DNA from: Ascochyta rabiei
Taxonomy: Eukaryota; Ascomycota; Dothideomycetes; Pleosporales; Didymellaceae
DNA: 64,000 nucleotides
NCBI RefSeq assembly: GCF_004011695.2
Contig: NC_082414.1
Coordinates: forward strand, 62,001-126,000
Direction of reading: 5' to 3'
The notes beneath the pieces are model-generated. The model did not search any database. It was not told where the DNA came from and was given only the letters and a program-made list of their open reading frames with translations. The position numbers and the translations under genes were made by a program. How positions within the stretch are numbered: the stretch's first letter is position 1; each line of letters opens with the position of its first letter. Below are positions 1 to 13,241 of the stretch, in pieces.

Positions 1-188
1 CACACCTTCAGGTTTATTGCTAACCTCCTTAACATTATAGAGAGACAAGTTAGCTATGCTCTTGCTAGTAAACAGGTTACACTAAGAAGGCGATCTAGTC
101 GCCTACGAACTCTTACAGAGGCCTAGGTAGATAACCCTAAGGCCTACGTCTAATCCTTACAACGCATGCGTTAGATAAGCTACCACTG
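1..188. other. Unassigned sequence left of the outer LTR
   Basis: One plus-strand frame is fairly open, with TAG codons of the RIP type and a basic stretch (TLRRRSSRLRTL), so it may be a piece of an older transposon protein. I could not match it to a family. It does not continue the integrase frame that stops at 28765 on the minus strand, so the two flanks of the outer LTR element could not be joined. Confidence 0.3.
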
Positions 189-447
189 TGCCGGTGCACA
201 CGGTGACTGCCTTAGTAAGAACCAGGATGCTTAGCTCGTGTACGTAATCTGGCCGGCAGAAAGGTATAAGAAGCCTTAACAGTAGCTGCCAAGGCACAAC
301 ACAGATGACAACAACTAGAAACACTTACTTATAGAATTCATTTACCGTACTACCTATCTCTCTAACCCTTAACAATAATAATAATCTTAATAAGTATTCT
401 TCCTAATGTGCCTGCTAATAAGATGCTTTAATACTTATACTAGAACA
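189..447 (+). repeat. 5' LTR of outer element
   Basis: This 259-bp repeat is paired with 28512-28764. It begins TGCCGGTGCACACGG and ends ATACTAGAACA, giving TG...CA ends. Most differences between the copies are C/T or G/A. Confidence 0.6.
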
Positions 448-922
448 AAATAGTAACCTAACTAGGGGGCACGGTATAGCAGGTAACATCGAAATTCTGC
501 TACTCTAAAGGCTAGGGTATAGTTTAGGAATTATCCTGTTAATTCTAGACTAGGACGTTATTATCTAAATATCTGCCACTCTAAAGGCTGGGGCACGGGC
601 TAGGAATTATCCTGTTAATTCTGGACCAGGACGTTACTATCAGAACTATTATTTAGAAAACCAGAAAACAAGCTTAAAACAAGGCGGGCATCTAGTTAAT
701 CTAGAAAAGCCTTAGCTAAGGGACTATCTTAGTCTAATTTCTAATGCTTATTATATATATTATCCGCACAGTTCTGGTTAGCCCTATTCCTTAGTGCTAG
801 GGGAACATAAAAGACAGGTACTAAGCTGCTTTCACAGACAGAGCAATTAAGATCAATTTAATTACAAGAAACTATTATCTACTTAGAATAACAGACTACT
901 AAGGATTAATGTACACTACTAT
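448..922 (+). pseudogene. Leader and gag start of outer element (broken)
   Basis: This untranslated leader and possible gag start of the outer element is cut at 922 by Copia-1 and resumes at 6105. The TSD ACTAT (918-922 and 6100-6104) allows exact rejoining. It contains a 76-bp tandem duplication (496-647). No domain is recognisable before 922, and the reading frame has several RIP-type stops. Confidence 0.4.
496..647 (+). repeat. Tandem duplication, two 76-bp units
   Basis: Units 496-571 and 572-647 both contain CTCTAAAGGCT, AGGAATTATCCTGTTAATTC and AGGACGTTA. They differ mostly by C/T and G/A, so the duplication is older than at least part of the RIP damage. It lies in the leader of the outer LTR element. 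Confidence 0.75.
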
Positions 923-1084
923 TGTCAGATAATATGCTTAATGTGTGAAGATAATAATAAAGGTGATTGATTAATAATTATCTATCTTAATGGCTCATTT
1001 TATGTGTGTGTGCCGCTAGCCCCTAAGTTAACTAAGGTTAACCCTAAACCCCTAACTTCGTTTGGTAAGGTTAGTTATCTGACA
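923..1084 (-). repeat. LTR of Copia-1 (3' LTR in element sense)
   Basis: This 162-bp LTR has perfect 10-bp inverted ends, TGTCAGATAA and TTATCTGACA. It carries the GCCGCTAGCCCCTAAGTTAAC core seen in all copies of the family. Confidence 0.92.
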
Positions 1085-4000
1085 CACACCCTTAGATTTA
1101 AGGCCCTAATTAAAGCTGGACATGACTGGCTCTTATTGAACCTCTAGGTTAGAGAGCTTTTAGTTAAGTAATTCTATCTAGGTGTTAGCTGGCTTTCTTT
1201 GTTTAGTATGTTTCTCTAGTCCTAGCTGCCTTAGAAAGGTTAACTACTTACTTGCAGGCAGAGCCTTTGTAAGTCTGTTAGCTAACATCTTAGTAGATAG
1301 GACATAGGTTACTATTATAGTACCTTTGTTTACCTCTTAATACAGCTAGTAGTTATAAATATCTATATATCGTAGTTTAGTTTAGAGTTTTAAGACTTCC
1401 TTATTAATTAATTAGATAGTCTAGGTATTATTATATTAAATAGTAACTGTTAATTATAAGAGGTGCATGCTAAGTTCTAACAATAGTTATAAGATAAAGA
1501 TAGCTTCCTTAGCCACCTGTGCTAGGGTAAGTAGCTCTACTTTAGTTGTTAATGTAGTAACTATGTCTTGTTTATTAGCTCTCTAGGTAATAAGTCTTCT
1601 GTATAGTTTAATAGTATATCCTTAAAAGCTCTTCCTATTAAGAGTATTATTAGCAAATAATGCATTACTAGCAACTACTAGGTGCTTGTTGCCTCTAAAG
1701 GTAAGGGACAGGTCTTGTGTTCCTTGTAGGTACAATAGTACTTAATCTGCTGCGTTATAGTGCTGCTGTCTAGGGTTAGTTAGAAACTGTGCCAGCCTAG
1801 ATGTGGCAAAGGCAATGTTAGGCCTAGTAGTAACTGCAGTAAAGAGGAGAGATCTAATCTTTCTCTAGTATTTGTTAATTTCTAATGCTACAGCTTCACC
1901 TTTATTTAGTAGAAGCTTAATACTTAATATTAGTGTGTTGTGTTGTATGTCTGTCTTATCTGCTGGGAGACAATCTTATTAATGTATAACGCCTGTAAGA
2001 GGAGGATCCTTAGGTTGTCTTAATCTTAGGTTATCTCTACTCCTAGGAACTATTACAGATTATTTCCTTCTGTAACAGAGTATTTGTTAGTAATATAGCT
2101 AAGGGCCTTGTCTACCCTATATCTTCTAGTTAGGTAATAAGCTATAATAATATTGTCTATATAGAAGAAGATAGTAACTCTATTCTTAAGTAAGTAGTAG
2201 GGTTTATAGGGAATAACTACAAATCTATAGCTTATTAGAGTAGATATAAATTCCTTTTGCTAGATAAGTAGAGAGACTCTTAGTCTATATAGTGCCTTGT
2301 GTAGCTGTAGGACTATACCTAGTTTCTAATACCTACGTAGCATCCTTATATAGACCTCTCTGTTAATTAATATATAATTAAAGGCGTTTACAACATTAAA
2401 CTACTTAAGTTCTAGGTTATATGCTGCTAAAATTGCTATAAGTATTCTAAAGGACCTGCTAGCTAGTATTACTGCGTAGGTATCTTTAGAAGTAATATTT
2501 TGTTACTAGTTACCTTAGACTACTAGTTGCGCCTTATATTTAAGTAGGTAGTAGTTCTTATTAAGCTTGTACGTGTATACCTATATACAGTTAAGTATCT
2601 AGTATCCTACTACCCTAGTCTTTATTAGGGGTACTTTAGACTATAACTTTATGTTCTATTAGCTACTAAGGTGCTCTTGCTTAGCTTCCTTAAACTATCA
2701 GTAAAGCAGGTGGTCCCCTAGGTTTAATTGTGCAGTTAGCTCTAGTAGGAGTTAGCTTTAATAAGGCTTAAGCCCTTTTATTAGTATTTGTTTTAACCTA
2801 GCCTTATTAATATTGTTGCCTTAGTATGTGCCTATGTATCTGCCTTCTATGCTAGCTATAAATGCAGCTTTCTACAGGATAGTTTGTAAAGTTCCTTAAG
2901 ATTGCGCTACCGTTAATTCTGACTAATTAGCAGTTAACTAGTGCTACCTACTAACTCCTAATTAGCTGTTACCTCTTACTAATTAAGATAGCAATAACAT
3001 ATTTATTAACAGCGCAACTAGTGCAGAGTTAGAGGAGGAGTTAGATATATATGTCTAGCTTTCTGTCTATTATTATATCCTAGTTAATCTTCTATAGTAT
3101 TTAAGTATGTAATAGTGTTGTCCTTATAGAATAACTAGATTTTAGCCTTATTTTAGAGTAGGGCAGAGCTCTACTCTTCTTGTCTATGTTGCTATCTCTT
3201 TAAGAGTGCTGTGCATAAGGTTGTCTATTAGGTCCTAAGTCTGGCTGCTAAAGACAGTATCCTTATTAAAGATTACGTCTCTTATACTAATAACCTTTAC
3301 TAAGGTTAGAATCTATATCTAATATATGTTTAAGGATTAGTATCCTACTAGGTATCCTACCTATACTCTTAGGTCTAGTTACTAGAGTTATAATTTTCCT
3401 TAAAGGGTGTTACTTATAAGAGTAAAGGCTTTACATTAATAAAATTTTAGATATGCCTAGTTTAGTTTCCTACTTTATATATTTAGGCTAGCTAGTTAAG
3501 CTGTATAGGTAAAGAACACATTATAGGGTGTTTTCTAGTTATTTAATAACCTTAGTTTTTAGTTGTGTAGGTATACTACTGCCCTTATAATCTTTAGCTA
3601 TATTTCCTATAGTAGGTTTACGTCTAATCTTATAGTGCGTACCTTATCTTTTATTACACCCCTAAGTATTTAGCACCTATGTTCTGTGTTTAGGTGTCTA
3701 GTGCAGAAGGCTTAAGCCTAATTAATTATGCTGCGCACTATCTTAATACTTCTAGTTTTATTATAGTAATTTTACTATACACTTAATTACCTTAACCTAG
3801 ATCTTATATTGTTTTAACAGGAATTGTGTAAGAGTGTCTAGGAAGTAGATAATTGTCTTTCCTAGTTAATTATCTTTAAAATAGAAGTCCTAGAGGAAGC
3901 TAGATTGCCTATTAATAGTAAGTAATTAGCTCTTTTCTTTAGTAAAGCTTCCTTCTTTATATAAGTGGAAGTTAATTGTTTACGTCCTAAGTCTTTTTTC

Positions 4001-5936
4001 GCTTTTTATAGTATTTAACTAATTTGCCTCTTAGTCTTAGCTTATCTGCAAGCATTACATTAGACTGTAGGAATATCCCTAACTCTTACCCCTAAGAATG
4101 TTATATAAGGTGTTTAATAGTAGCTGCTCTAGGGTGCCCTATTTGCTTATGCTATAGTAGAGCAGTAGTAGTCTTAGGTATTTAGCCTTGTGTTAATTGT
4201 ATTACAAATACTACCTATAGCTGTTCCTAAGTACCTATTATCTATATTGTTTATCTAAGGATGTAATAGCTGTATTGTCTACTTATCGAAGCTAAGTTAG
4301 ATCTCCTTTTATGTCCTACCAGATGCCCTATTAACGTAGTTGTTAGAAAGAGCTAAGGCTGCAAAGTATTCTAGACACTATACTACGTTGTGTAATTTAA
4401 GAGTAGTTAGTTGGCTTATATTTAATAGATAGAGAAGACCAAGCTATATCCCTATATCTATACCTAGGAGCTTCCTGCCTATATAGGTAGTTATTTAATG
4501 TAGGTAGAGTAAAGTCTTGTATTTAGTCCTTATTGTTTGTATATAGATTAATAATCCTAAGTTAAGGATAAAGAGTTTCTAACAGGGTAGCTTAGTAGCT
4601 CTATATTGTATAATTCTTTAACTAGACTTATATTAATTATTAATATCTTCTGTTCCTGTAGTTATCATAGAGGTGGCTCTAGTGTTTAGGATGTCTTAAT
4701 AGCTAGTGTCTTAGTGTAAGCTTGTTTTGCAGATCTAAACTAATCTTAAAGGTTAGCATTTTATTCTATCCTAAATTATACTATCCTAGCAATTCTATTA
4801 CGTAGGGTAAAACTATTCTAGTGCTTTATCTTTATAGACGTGTAGCAATCTTCTAGTCTATAGCGTTGTCTATAAGCAGGGCATTCTGCTCTCTAGCTGC
4901 TGCTGTATCCCCTCTTAGGTACTGCTTAGATATAGTTATTTAACTAATGTTCTGTTTTTACAAGGTCTTCTCTATCTCCTCTGTGTAGTAGGAGTAGATA
5001 ATGCGTCTTTAACAACATAAGAGGCGTCCCTATTAGTGTCTAGGGTAGATTTACTAACTAGTAGTAAAAGTTAAGTTGTCCCTGCAGCAAAGGCGCCCTT
5101 TACTGTCTCCCCTAGAGTAGTACTTACTTATATGCTCTTGGAAGCGTTTTATTATTTCTTTATAAGTTATGTTTTGTTCATATCTGCTATAGTCCTAGAA
5201 TGTTATTACCTAGGTTAGCACTATTTTTATTACTAAATCTAAGAAGTCTTAGACAGTGTCTTATATATTGTATATTTTAGCAACACCCTCTATTTTAGCG
5301 TTAGTTGCAGCATAATTATACTTAAGGAGCTAGGTATCCTAGCTCCTAGGTTATCTCATTAGTTTAAGGGCTGCTAGGTATTAGTAGCGTGCGCGTAATG
5401 GTTTTTTTTTCAGCATTAATACTAACTATATGTTTAAGGCTAATAAGCTATATTTAAATTAATTTACCTAGTTAGCAGCAGTTCTTTATAAGGATAGGTA
5501 ATACTAAGCTTTAGATAAATATTACTACCTTGTCTAGGTTAGTTTGTTTCTTGCAGTAGTCTCTATCTGCTATCTTGTAGGATTTAAGGCAGCTCTTCTA
5601 ATAGTTATTATCTTCCTTCTATGCCTTTAGGCTGTTAGCTAATAGTTAAGATAGGATTTCTAGAAGCTAAGGGTTTCCTTGTTTAGTATTGCTAAGAGCT
5701 AGCCTCCTCTTATAGTTAGTAATGTCTAGGGCGTTAGGTACTTGTAGCTTAGTCCTTAGAGGGATAGTCTGGTTTAGGTCTATCTTCTCCTATACGTCTA
5801 GAGAGGCGCAGCAGGTCTGTAGTTAATATAACTAAGGTGTGTAGGTTATATAATATATAAGAATTATTATTAAAATACGCCTAGTTAATAGCAATATATT
5901 AAAAGGGTATTCTAGTAGTGTTAGTAAGACTCTTAT
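1085..5936 (-). pseudogene. Copia gag-pol polyprotein, RIP-inactivated
   Basis: Read on the minus strand, the Ty1/copia order gag, integrase, reverse transcriptase, RNase H is visible. The RT box reads FIDNII near 2145-2185, where an active copia has an Asp pair, so one catalytic Asp is now Asn. RT motifs such as DTYAV and QFNVVNAF lie at 2340-2500. The RNase H end reads GTIIVTYV then STKMLANRLTKALP at about 1260-1330. In-frame TAA/TAG codons are scattered throughout, nearly all explainable from CAA, CAG or TGG. No intact protein can be made. Confidence 0.85.
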
Positions 5937-6099
5937 TGTTAGATAGTATGCTTAATGTGCAAAGATAATAATAAAGGTGATTAATTAATAATTATCTGTC
6001 TTAATGGCTCATTTTATGTGCGGGTGCCGCTAGCCCCTAAGTTAACCGAGGTTAACCCCAAACCCCCCAACTTGGTTCGGCAAGGTCGGTTATCTAACA
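5937..6099 (-). repeat. LTR of Copia-1 (5' LTR in element sense)
   Basis: This 163-bp LTR runs from TGTTAGATAG to TTATCTAACA and is slightly GC-richer (less mutated) than its partner at 923-1084. The adjoining internal AATAAGAGTCTTACT is conserved in all four copia copies and probably contains the primer binding site. Confidence 0.92.
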
Positions 6100-6104
6100 A
6101 CTAT

Positions 6105-9029
6105 AGACAACCCTTTTAACTCTATAGAGACACTATCTTCCCTAACAGGAAACAGCTAGTAGGATGTTGTTCTAATAAAGGGAAGGTCTATCTAACTATC
6201 CTTTAATAGAAAGGAGGTTATAGAGTTCCTTAATAACTATAACCGCATAGCAGAAAACAGAGGATTAAGTAATAAGTAGAAGGTTAGGGTCCTCCCTAAC
6301 TACTACTATACTTACTGCAGGAGGTTTATTAAACGCTTAAAACTATACGCCCTAAATAATTAGGTTAAGCTTTAGATCGCTATAAAGGATTACTAGAAAG
6401 ACTAGGACACTGCTTAACGCATAGGCAATTAAGCGTTCCTTAAAGCCTATATTAAAGAAACCTCTTAAGCCTTCCCTAGACTATTATACTACTATACTAA
6501 CTTTATAGTATACAGTAATATATATTAAAAGAATAATAATATTCTAACCTCTAAGGAGGGATACTACTTCTTCTTAGGACTACTAAAGGTTAACAAAGAC
6601 CTTGTCCCTTTAACATACATAATAGGCTAGACATAAAGGATTACTCTTTATTTATACTTAATAATATCTATAATTTTATAAAAAGGGTGCATAAGCAGCG
6701 CTAAGTCTTAAAGGAATCTGCACTTAGAAGGGACAATAAATATACTAAGGAAACCTAGCGCCTTTTAAACCGCACTAAGGAGCTAATTAACGCTAAATCT
6801 ATTGTTACCTAGGCTAAGGATTAACTAGCTAGTAAGGGTAGTAAGAGTAAAACACCTCTACCTCCTAGTGTTAATAAAGACGTTAAAGAGCTTGTCTAGG
6901 CAATAGGCGGAGAGAAGCTATCCCTAGCAGAGGTTAGCACCCTTATAAACTCTAACAATCAGATAAGAGAAATCCTTTAGTCTCCTACTAATTACGCTTA
7001 CTTTATTTCTTAAGCAACTAGAGCTAGTGCTACCTAGGAAAGGAACGATGGCTCTTACATTACTAACGCACCTAGGAACGTTAACCTATGACAAGGAGAA
7101 AAGAGTTGCATATAAACGACAGCAGCTAATACTTAGTTTAAGACTACGCAATATTTAGCTTTTGATTACTTATTTAAAAGGTAATATGCCCATTTCCTAA
7201 GAGGAAAAAGGCTCACTCATTAGAGAATAAGAGATCAGAAGTTTAGCAATACTCTGTTCCTAGCAGAAATAGCACTCTTTAAGAAAATGATCCTAAACAG
7301 AGAAGCAGCTATAGCTTTTAAATTTCTAAATCTAGGCAAATTGAGAAGGAGGTTTCTCCTCTATACTAGATTAGGACAATCCTACATAAAGCTTAGCAGG
7401 TTAAGACCTTTCCTATTGTAAGAAACCTAGAAGGAGAACTTGTTAAGATGTTAAACAACAGGTTAGAACAAGGAATACTTAAGTAATGCAACAGCTAATA
7501 CAGTAACCTATAGCATTTAGTGTCTAAAAAAGACAGTATATTTTAGTTTATTAATAATGCTTAACACATAAATAAGGTCTCTATCTAAGATATAGGAACT
7601 CTGCTAACTACAGACAATTTCTCTAAGAGGTTTGCTAGTTATAAGATTATGTTACTTATAGACTTCTTCTTTAGTTATAACTAGATAATACTGCATAGAG
7701 ACAGTAGAGATATAACATTAGTTATAATGGTAATTAGTCTTTTATAATGATATACCCTAGTTTAAGGGGCTACTAACTTAGTAGCTGTCTTCTAAAGAAT
7801 TATAACAAAGATTCTTAAGGATTACTAGCTAGATACACTTCCTTTCCTTAATAACGTTACTAGTAGTAGCCTAAAGACAGATTATAATAGTAAGGAGGCT
7901 TTACCTAGTGTTTAGCGATATATGCTTAAGCACATCTAGTAACTAGATAGGGTCCTTACAGACGTAGAAAGAGCTAGCAGCATAGTGTTAGGGCTTAAAT
8001 GCTACTAGGGACACAATTAATTAGGGGTAGTTAGCTACAAAGTTTCTGCAGAAGGACAATATCTAGTAAAAAATAAGGTTAACAAAATTGCAAATTGGCT
8101 AGAGTGTTAGAACCTAAAGGAGGTCTAAATATTTGTAGGAATTGTAGTGTACTACTGCATCTAGATACCCTTATTTGCCTTAACAGTAAAACTCTAATTC
8201 TAGTTATTGAAAAACAACGCAGTATAGCAATAGGGCAACGCAGAACAAAGCTTAATGTTACTCTAAAAAAAGTACATTGTTAACGCACCTACACTTATAA
8301 CAATACCTTACAAAAATCCTAGTTTAGTGTTTCTCTTAGTTAATCTAAGTAATAAAGGCGCAGGGGCATGCCTTAAACAAATAGGCCTAGATAGAAAACA
8401 ACACCTATATAGGTTTAAAAGCACTATCTAGTCTAAGGTAGAAAGTAGGTAGTACTTAACAAAGCTTAAATATAAGGTAGTTGTTTAGGCACTTAAGAAG
8501 TTTAGGATGTAGCTATATAGTATACTCTTTATTATTAAGACTAACACCTAGACATTAATTCCCTAGCTAAACAGGTTCTTATTAGACCTTCTAGGCTTAA
8601 TTATAAACAGGTGGCTTGCTGTAATTCTACTCTAGGATTTTAAAATACGCTATATACTAGGAACAAAGAACGTAGTTATAGACGCACTATTAAGATACCT
8701 AAAGCTAGAGGGGTAGGACAACCTAGACAAGCCTAAATCTAACGTTAAGGAGTTTGTTAAAAACTTAATAGTAAATGTAGTGTTAGGTGACCAGGTAAAT
8801 ATAAGGACTACCCAGATTCTAAGACAGGAATACTCCTAGAAATTAGAGAAACATTAACCCTAACCCTAGGTTAAGAATGAAAGAGTGCAGGGCTTAGAAG
8901 AAGAGAGCTATAAACTTCTTTAAGAGGGACAGCTACTTATTCTAAAAAACTTTAAAGAATATTACTATTAGGCGTGTAGTTAATAATGCAGATATCTAAA
9001 CAGTAGTTATATAGGATATCTACTAAACT
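6105..9029 (+). pseudogene. gag-pol of outer gypsy-type element: gag, RT, RNase H
   Basis: Ignoring RIP stops, one plus-strand protein can be followed. A gag-like helical region lies at about 6200-7000. RT follows, with LLIDFFFSYNQIILHRDSRD near 7660-7715 (the gypsy D-x-F-S-G-Y block) and NLVAVFQRI near 7780. Then comes a connection segment, NKIANWLECQNLKEV (8075-8120). RNase H spans 8300-8760 with LVNLSNKGAGACLKQIG, an ALKKFRMQLYSILFII segment and a DALLRYLKLEG end (the gypsy DGLSRRP block). It stops at Copia-2 (9030) just before the integrase would begin. It has many TAA/TAG codons. Confidence 0.7.
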
Positions 9030-9191
9030 TATTAGATAACCAACCTTGCCGAACCAAGTTGGGGGGTTGGGGTTAACCTCGGTTAACTTAGGGGCTAGCG
9101 GCACACACACATAAAATCAGCCATTAAGACAGATAATTCTTAATTAATTACCTTTGTTATTATCTTTGCACATTAAGCATATTATCTAACA
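9030..9191 (+). repeat. 5' LTR of Copia-2
   Basis: This 162-bp LTR runs from TATTAGATAACC (first G changed to A) to TTATCTAACA. The conserved ATTAAGAGTCTTACT follows at 9192. Confidence 0.88.
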
Positions 9192-11378
9192 ATTAAGAGT
9201 CTTACTAACACTACTAAAATACCCTTTTAATATGTCGCTATTAATTATGCGTAATTTTATTAATAATTCTTATAGATTACATAACCTACACACCTTAGTT
9301 ACATTAACTATAGACCTACTGCGCCTCTCTAGACTTATGTAAGAAGATAGACCTAAATTAGACTATCCCTCTAAGCACTAAGCTATAAGTACCTAACGCC
9401 TTAGACATTAGTAACTATAAGAGGAGGCTGGCCCTTAGCAATAATGAACAAGGAAACCCTTAGCTTCTAGAAATCCTATCTTAACTATTAGCTAACAGCC
9501 TAAAGGCATAGAAGGAAGATAATAACTATTAGAAGAGCTGCCTTAAATCCTACAAGATAGCAGATAGAGACTACTGCAAGGAACAAACTAACCTAGACAA
9601 GGTAGTAATATTTATCTAAAGCTTAGTATTACCTATCCTTATAAAGAACTGCTGCTAACTAGGTAAATTAATTTAAATATAGCTTATTAGCCTTAAACAT
9701 ATAGTTAGTATTAATGCTGAAAAAAAAACCATTACGCGCACGCCACTAATACCTAGCAGCCCTTAAACTAATAAGACAACCTAGGAGCTAGAATACCTAG
9801 CTCCTTAAGTATAATTATGCTGCAACTAACACTAAAACTAAGAGTGTTGCTAGAATATATAATATATAAGACACTGTCTAAGACTTCTTAGATTTAGTAA
9901 TAAAAATAGTGCTAACCTAGGTAATAACATTCTAGGACTATAGTAGACAAGAATAAACATGACTTATAAAGAAATAATAAAACACTTCTAGGAGCATATA
10001 AGTAAGTACTACCCTAAGGGGAGACATTAAAGAGGCGCCTTTACTGCAGGGAACTACTTAACTCTTACTACTAGTAGTAAATCTACCCTAGACACTAATA
10101 GGGACGCCTCTTATGTTGTTAAAGACGCATTATCTACTCCTACTACACAGAGGAGATAGAGAAGACCTTGTTAAAAACAGAACATTAGTTAAATAACTAT
10201 ATCTAAGCAGTACCTAAGAGGGGATACAGCAGTAGCTAGAGGAGCAAAATGCCCTGCTTATAGACAACGCTATAGACTAGAAGATTGCTACTACGTCTAT
10301 AAAGATAAAGCACTAGAATAGTTTACCCTACGTAATAGAATTGCTAAAATAGTATAATTAAGGATAGAACAAAATGCTAACCTTTAAGATTAGGTTAGAT
10401 CTGCAAAATAAGCTTACACTAAGACACTAGCTAGTAAGACATCCTAAATACTAGAGGCACCTCTAGGATAACTATAGGGACAAAAGATATTAATAATTAA
10501 TATAAGTCTAGTTAAAGAATTATACAATATAGAGCTACTAAGCTACCCTCTTAGGAACTCCTTTATCCTTAACCTAGGATTAACAATCTATATTATAAAC
10601 AATAAGGACTAAATATAAGACCTTACTCTACCTACATTAAACAACTAACTATAGGCAGGAAACTCCTATGTATCGATATAGGGATATAGCACTGTCTATC
10701 TCTATCTATTAAACACAAGCTAACTAACTACTCTTAAACTACACAACGTAGCATAGTGCCTAGATATACTTTACAACCTTGTCTCTTTCTAACAACTACG
10801 TTAACAGGGCATCTAGTAGGACATTAAAAGAGATCTAACTTAGCTTAGACAAGTAGACAACACAGCTATTACTTCCTTAGATAAACAATATAGATAATAG
10901 GTACTTAGGAAACAGCTATAGACAGTATTTGTAATACAATTAATACAAAGCTAAATACCTAAGACTGCTACTGCTCTGCTATAGCATAAGCAAATAGGGC
11001 ACCCTAGAGCTGCTACTATTAAACACCTTATCTAACAATCTTAGGGGGTAAGAGTTAGGGATGTTCCTACAGTCTAATGTAATGCTTACAGACAGGCTAA
11101 GACTAAGAGGTAAATTAGTTAAACACTATAAATAAGCAATAAAGGACTAGTAGAACGTATAGTAATTAACTTGTACTTATATAAAGAAGAAAGCTCTACT
11201 AAGGAAAAGAGCTAATTAGGTACTGTTAACAGGCAATCTTACTTCCTCTAGGACTTCTATTTTAAAGATAATTGACTAGGAAAGACAATTATCTACTTTC
11301 TAGACACTCTTACATAATTCCTGTTAAAACAATATAAGATCTAGGTTAAGGTAATTAAATATAATAGTAAAATTACTA

Positions 11379-13241
11379 ACGTACTCCACGGGTGAGCGGA
11401 TCAAACGGGTGAGCGGATCACCCTGCCAAGACCACACCAAACCTCCACCTTACCACGCAATGCCTCAACAACAACATCAATCTACGCCCTTAAGAGAAGC
11501 TGCGATACAGCTTGCGCTCTAGGCAATTAAACAAGACGCGACGCTAACTGTGTGACGCGCTGCAGCTATATATAACGCGCCTTACAGCACACTACACGCT
11601 TAATACACAGGACGACCTACACAAGCTAATTGTACGCCAGTTCAACAGATTATAGACCAGACTAAGGAGGACGTGATTGCTAAGTACATCCTTGAGCTAG
11701 ATGCACAAGGATTTGCCCCTTAGCTGGCTACTGTAGCTGATATAGCTAATTCTTTGCGTGCTAAGCGCAATATAGGCCATGTTGGCATAAACTGGCCTAA
11801 TACGTTTGTTAAGCGCTGCCCTAACCTTAAAGTAAGGTTTAATTGCAAGTACAACTACAAGAGAGCCCTCTGTAAGGATCCAGAGATTATTAGGGGCTAG
11901 TTTAGGCTTGTAGCAAATGTCAAAGCTAAGTATAGCATCTAGGACAATGACACGTACAACTTTAATAAGACAGGCTTTATAATAGGCTAGATATCGACAG
12001 GAGCAGTTGTTACAGGCTTAGAGCGTTAAGGACGGCTAAAGGCAGTGCAGCAGGGTAATTAAGAGTGGACAACGGTCATACAGGGCATCAATGGCACAGG
12101 GTGGGCTATTCCACCCTTCATTATCTTTAAAGGCCGCAACCACCTCTCTGCCTGGTACAAAGAGGACAATCTGCCCTATGACTGGGTTATTAGAGTCTCT
12201 AAGAACGGATGGACTACTAACAAGCTTGGTCTAGACTGGTTAAAGCACTTTAATGCCTATACAAAGACGCGCACCTAAGGAGTACACTAGCTGCTCCTTA
12301 TTAACAGCCACAAGAGCCACAACTCCCTTAACTTCCAACAATACTGCAAGGAAGCAAAGATTGTTACACTATGTATGCCTCTACACTCATCTCACCTCTT
12401 ACAACCACTAGATGTGGGTTGTTTTGCCCCTCTGAAGAAGGCATATAGGCGCTAAGCTAAGAATCTTATACACAACTACATTACTTATATTACTAAAACT
12501 AAGTTCCTACTATGCTTTATAGACGCCTATAAGGAGACATTTACTTCTAGCAATATCTAAGGAGGCTTCTAAGGCGCTGGAATAGTCCCCCTTGACCCAG
12601 AACGGGTCATAATGGGTCTTGATGTCCGCCTACGTACCCTACCGCTACCTACTGTAGAAGATAAGCCCTGGCAGTCCCAAACCCCAAGCACTACCCTGCA
12701 ATTAGGGTCGCAATTAACGCTGGTTTAAGAGAGGATTTAAAGGCATGCAAGCAGCTTACTAACTTTAATAGTTAAGGCCTTTAAAAAGCTTGCTAAAGGC
12801 GCAGCTATAGTAGCGCATAAGCTGGTGTTGGCTTAAAGGGAGATTACTAGGCTTCGAGCAGCAAATAAGGCTGCTACGCGACGTAAATCGCATAAAAGAA
12901 AGCGATTACAGCAGGAGGGAGTCCTAACAGCTAAGGAAGGCCTTCGATTAACTACTCTAACTGAGTTTGGGGCGCGTGGTGATGGTAAGAAGGCAAAGAA
13001 GCGAGTGCGCGCTGAAGGAGGGGAAGTAACCCAAAGACGCTGTACAAAGTGCTACAACGTTAGACATAACTCGCGTACATGTAAGAAGGCTGTAGAAGAT
13101 GTTTCTAAATAATATTATGTACTGCACTACTGTATACAAGGCTAAAGTGGGCTAATGCGAGCTATAATGGGGTAGAAATTTGGTGTGGTCTTGGCAGAGT
13201 GATCCGCTCACCCGTTTGATCCGCTTACCCGTGGAGTACGT
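11379..13241 (+). mobile_element. Pogo/Fot1-like DNA transposon, subfamily A copy 1
   Basis: This 1863-bp element is flanked by TA (11377-11378, 13242-13243). The terminal inverted repeats start ACGTACTCCACGGG and hold two direct copies of GGGTGAGCGGATCA. The transposase relic reads plus: an HTH/CENP-B-like region (EYILELDAQGF... from 11690), NFNKTGF (11960-11980) where DDE_1 enzymes have DET, LLINSHKSH (12293-12319) where the second Asp is expected, and LQPLDVGCFAPLKKAYRR (12400-12450) with the third Asp kept. Two of three catalytic Asp codons are lost by G-to-A changes. The C-terminal part carries a Cys cluster (CTKCYNV...HNSRTC, near 13032-13082). It sits in the integrase of Copia-2. Confidence 0.9.

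Larger units (their letters stand above)
923..6099 (-). mobile_element. Copia-1: full-length Ty1/copia retrotransposon
   Basis: This 5177-bp element has LTRs at 923-1084 and 5937-6099 and a perfect 5-bp target duplication ACTAT (918-922, 6100-6104). It reads on the minus strand. The purine tract (minus-strand AAGGGTG) abuts the LTR at 1085. It belongs to the same family as Copia-2 (9030-17944) and Copia-3 (49169-54363). Copia-1 keeps the two empty TA sites (3764-3765 and 3081-3082) at which Copia-2 received DNA transposons. Confidence 0.92.

Noticed and set aside
8095..8283. 62-codon plus-strand frame in the outer gypsy element.
   Set aside because: It is out of frame with the RT-RNase H reading, which is visible in another frame through RIP stops.
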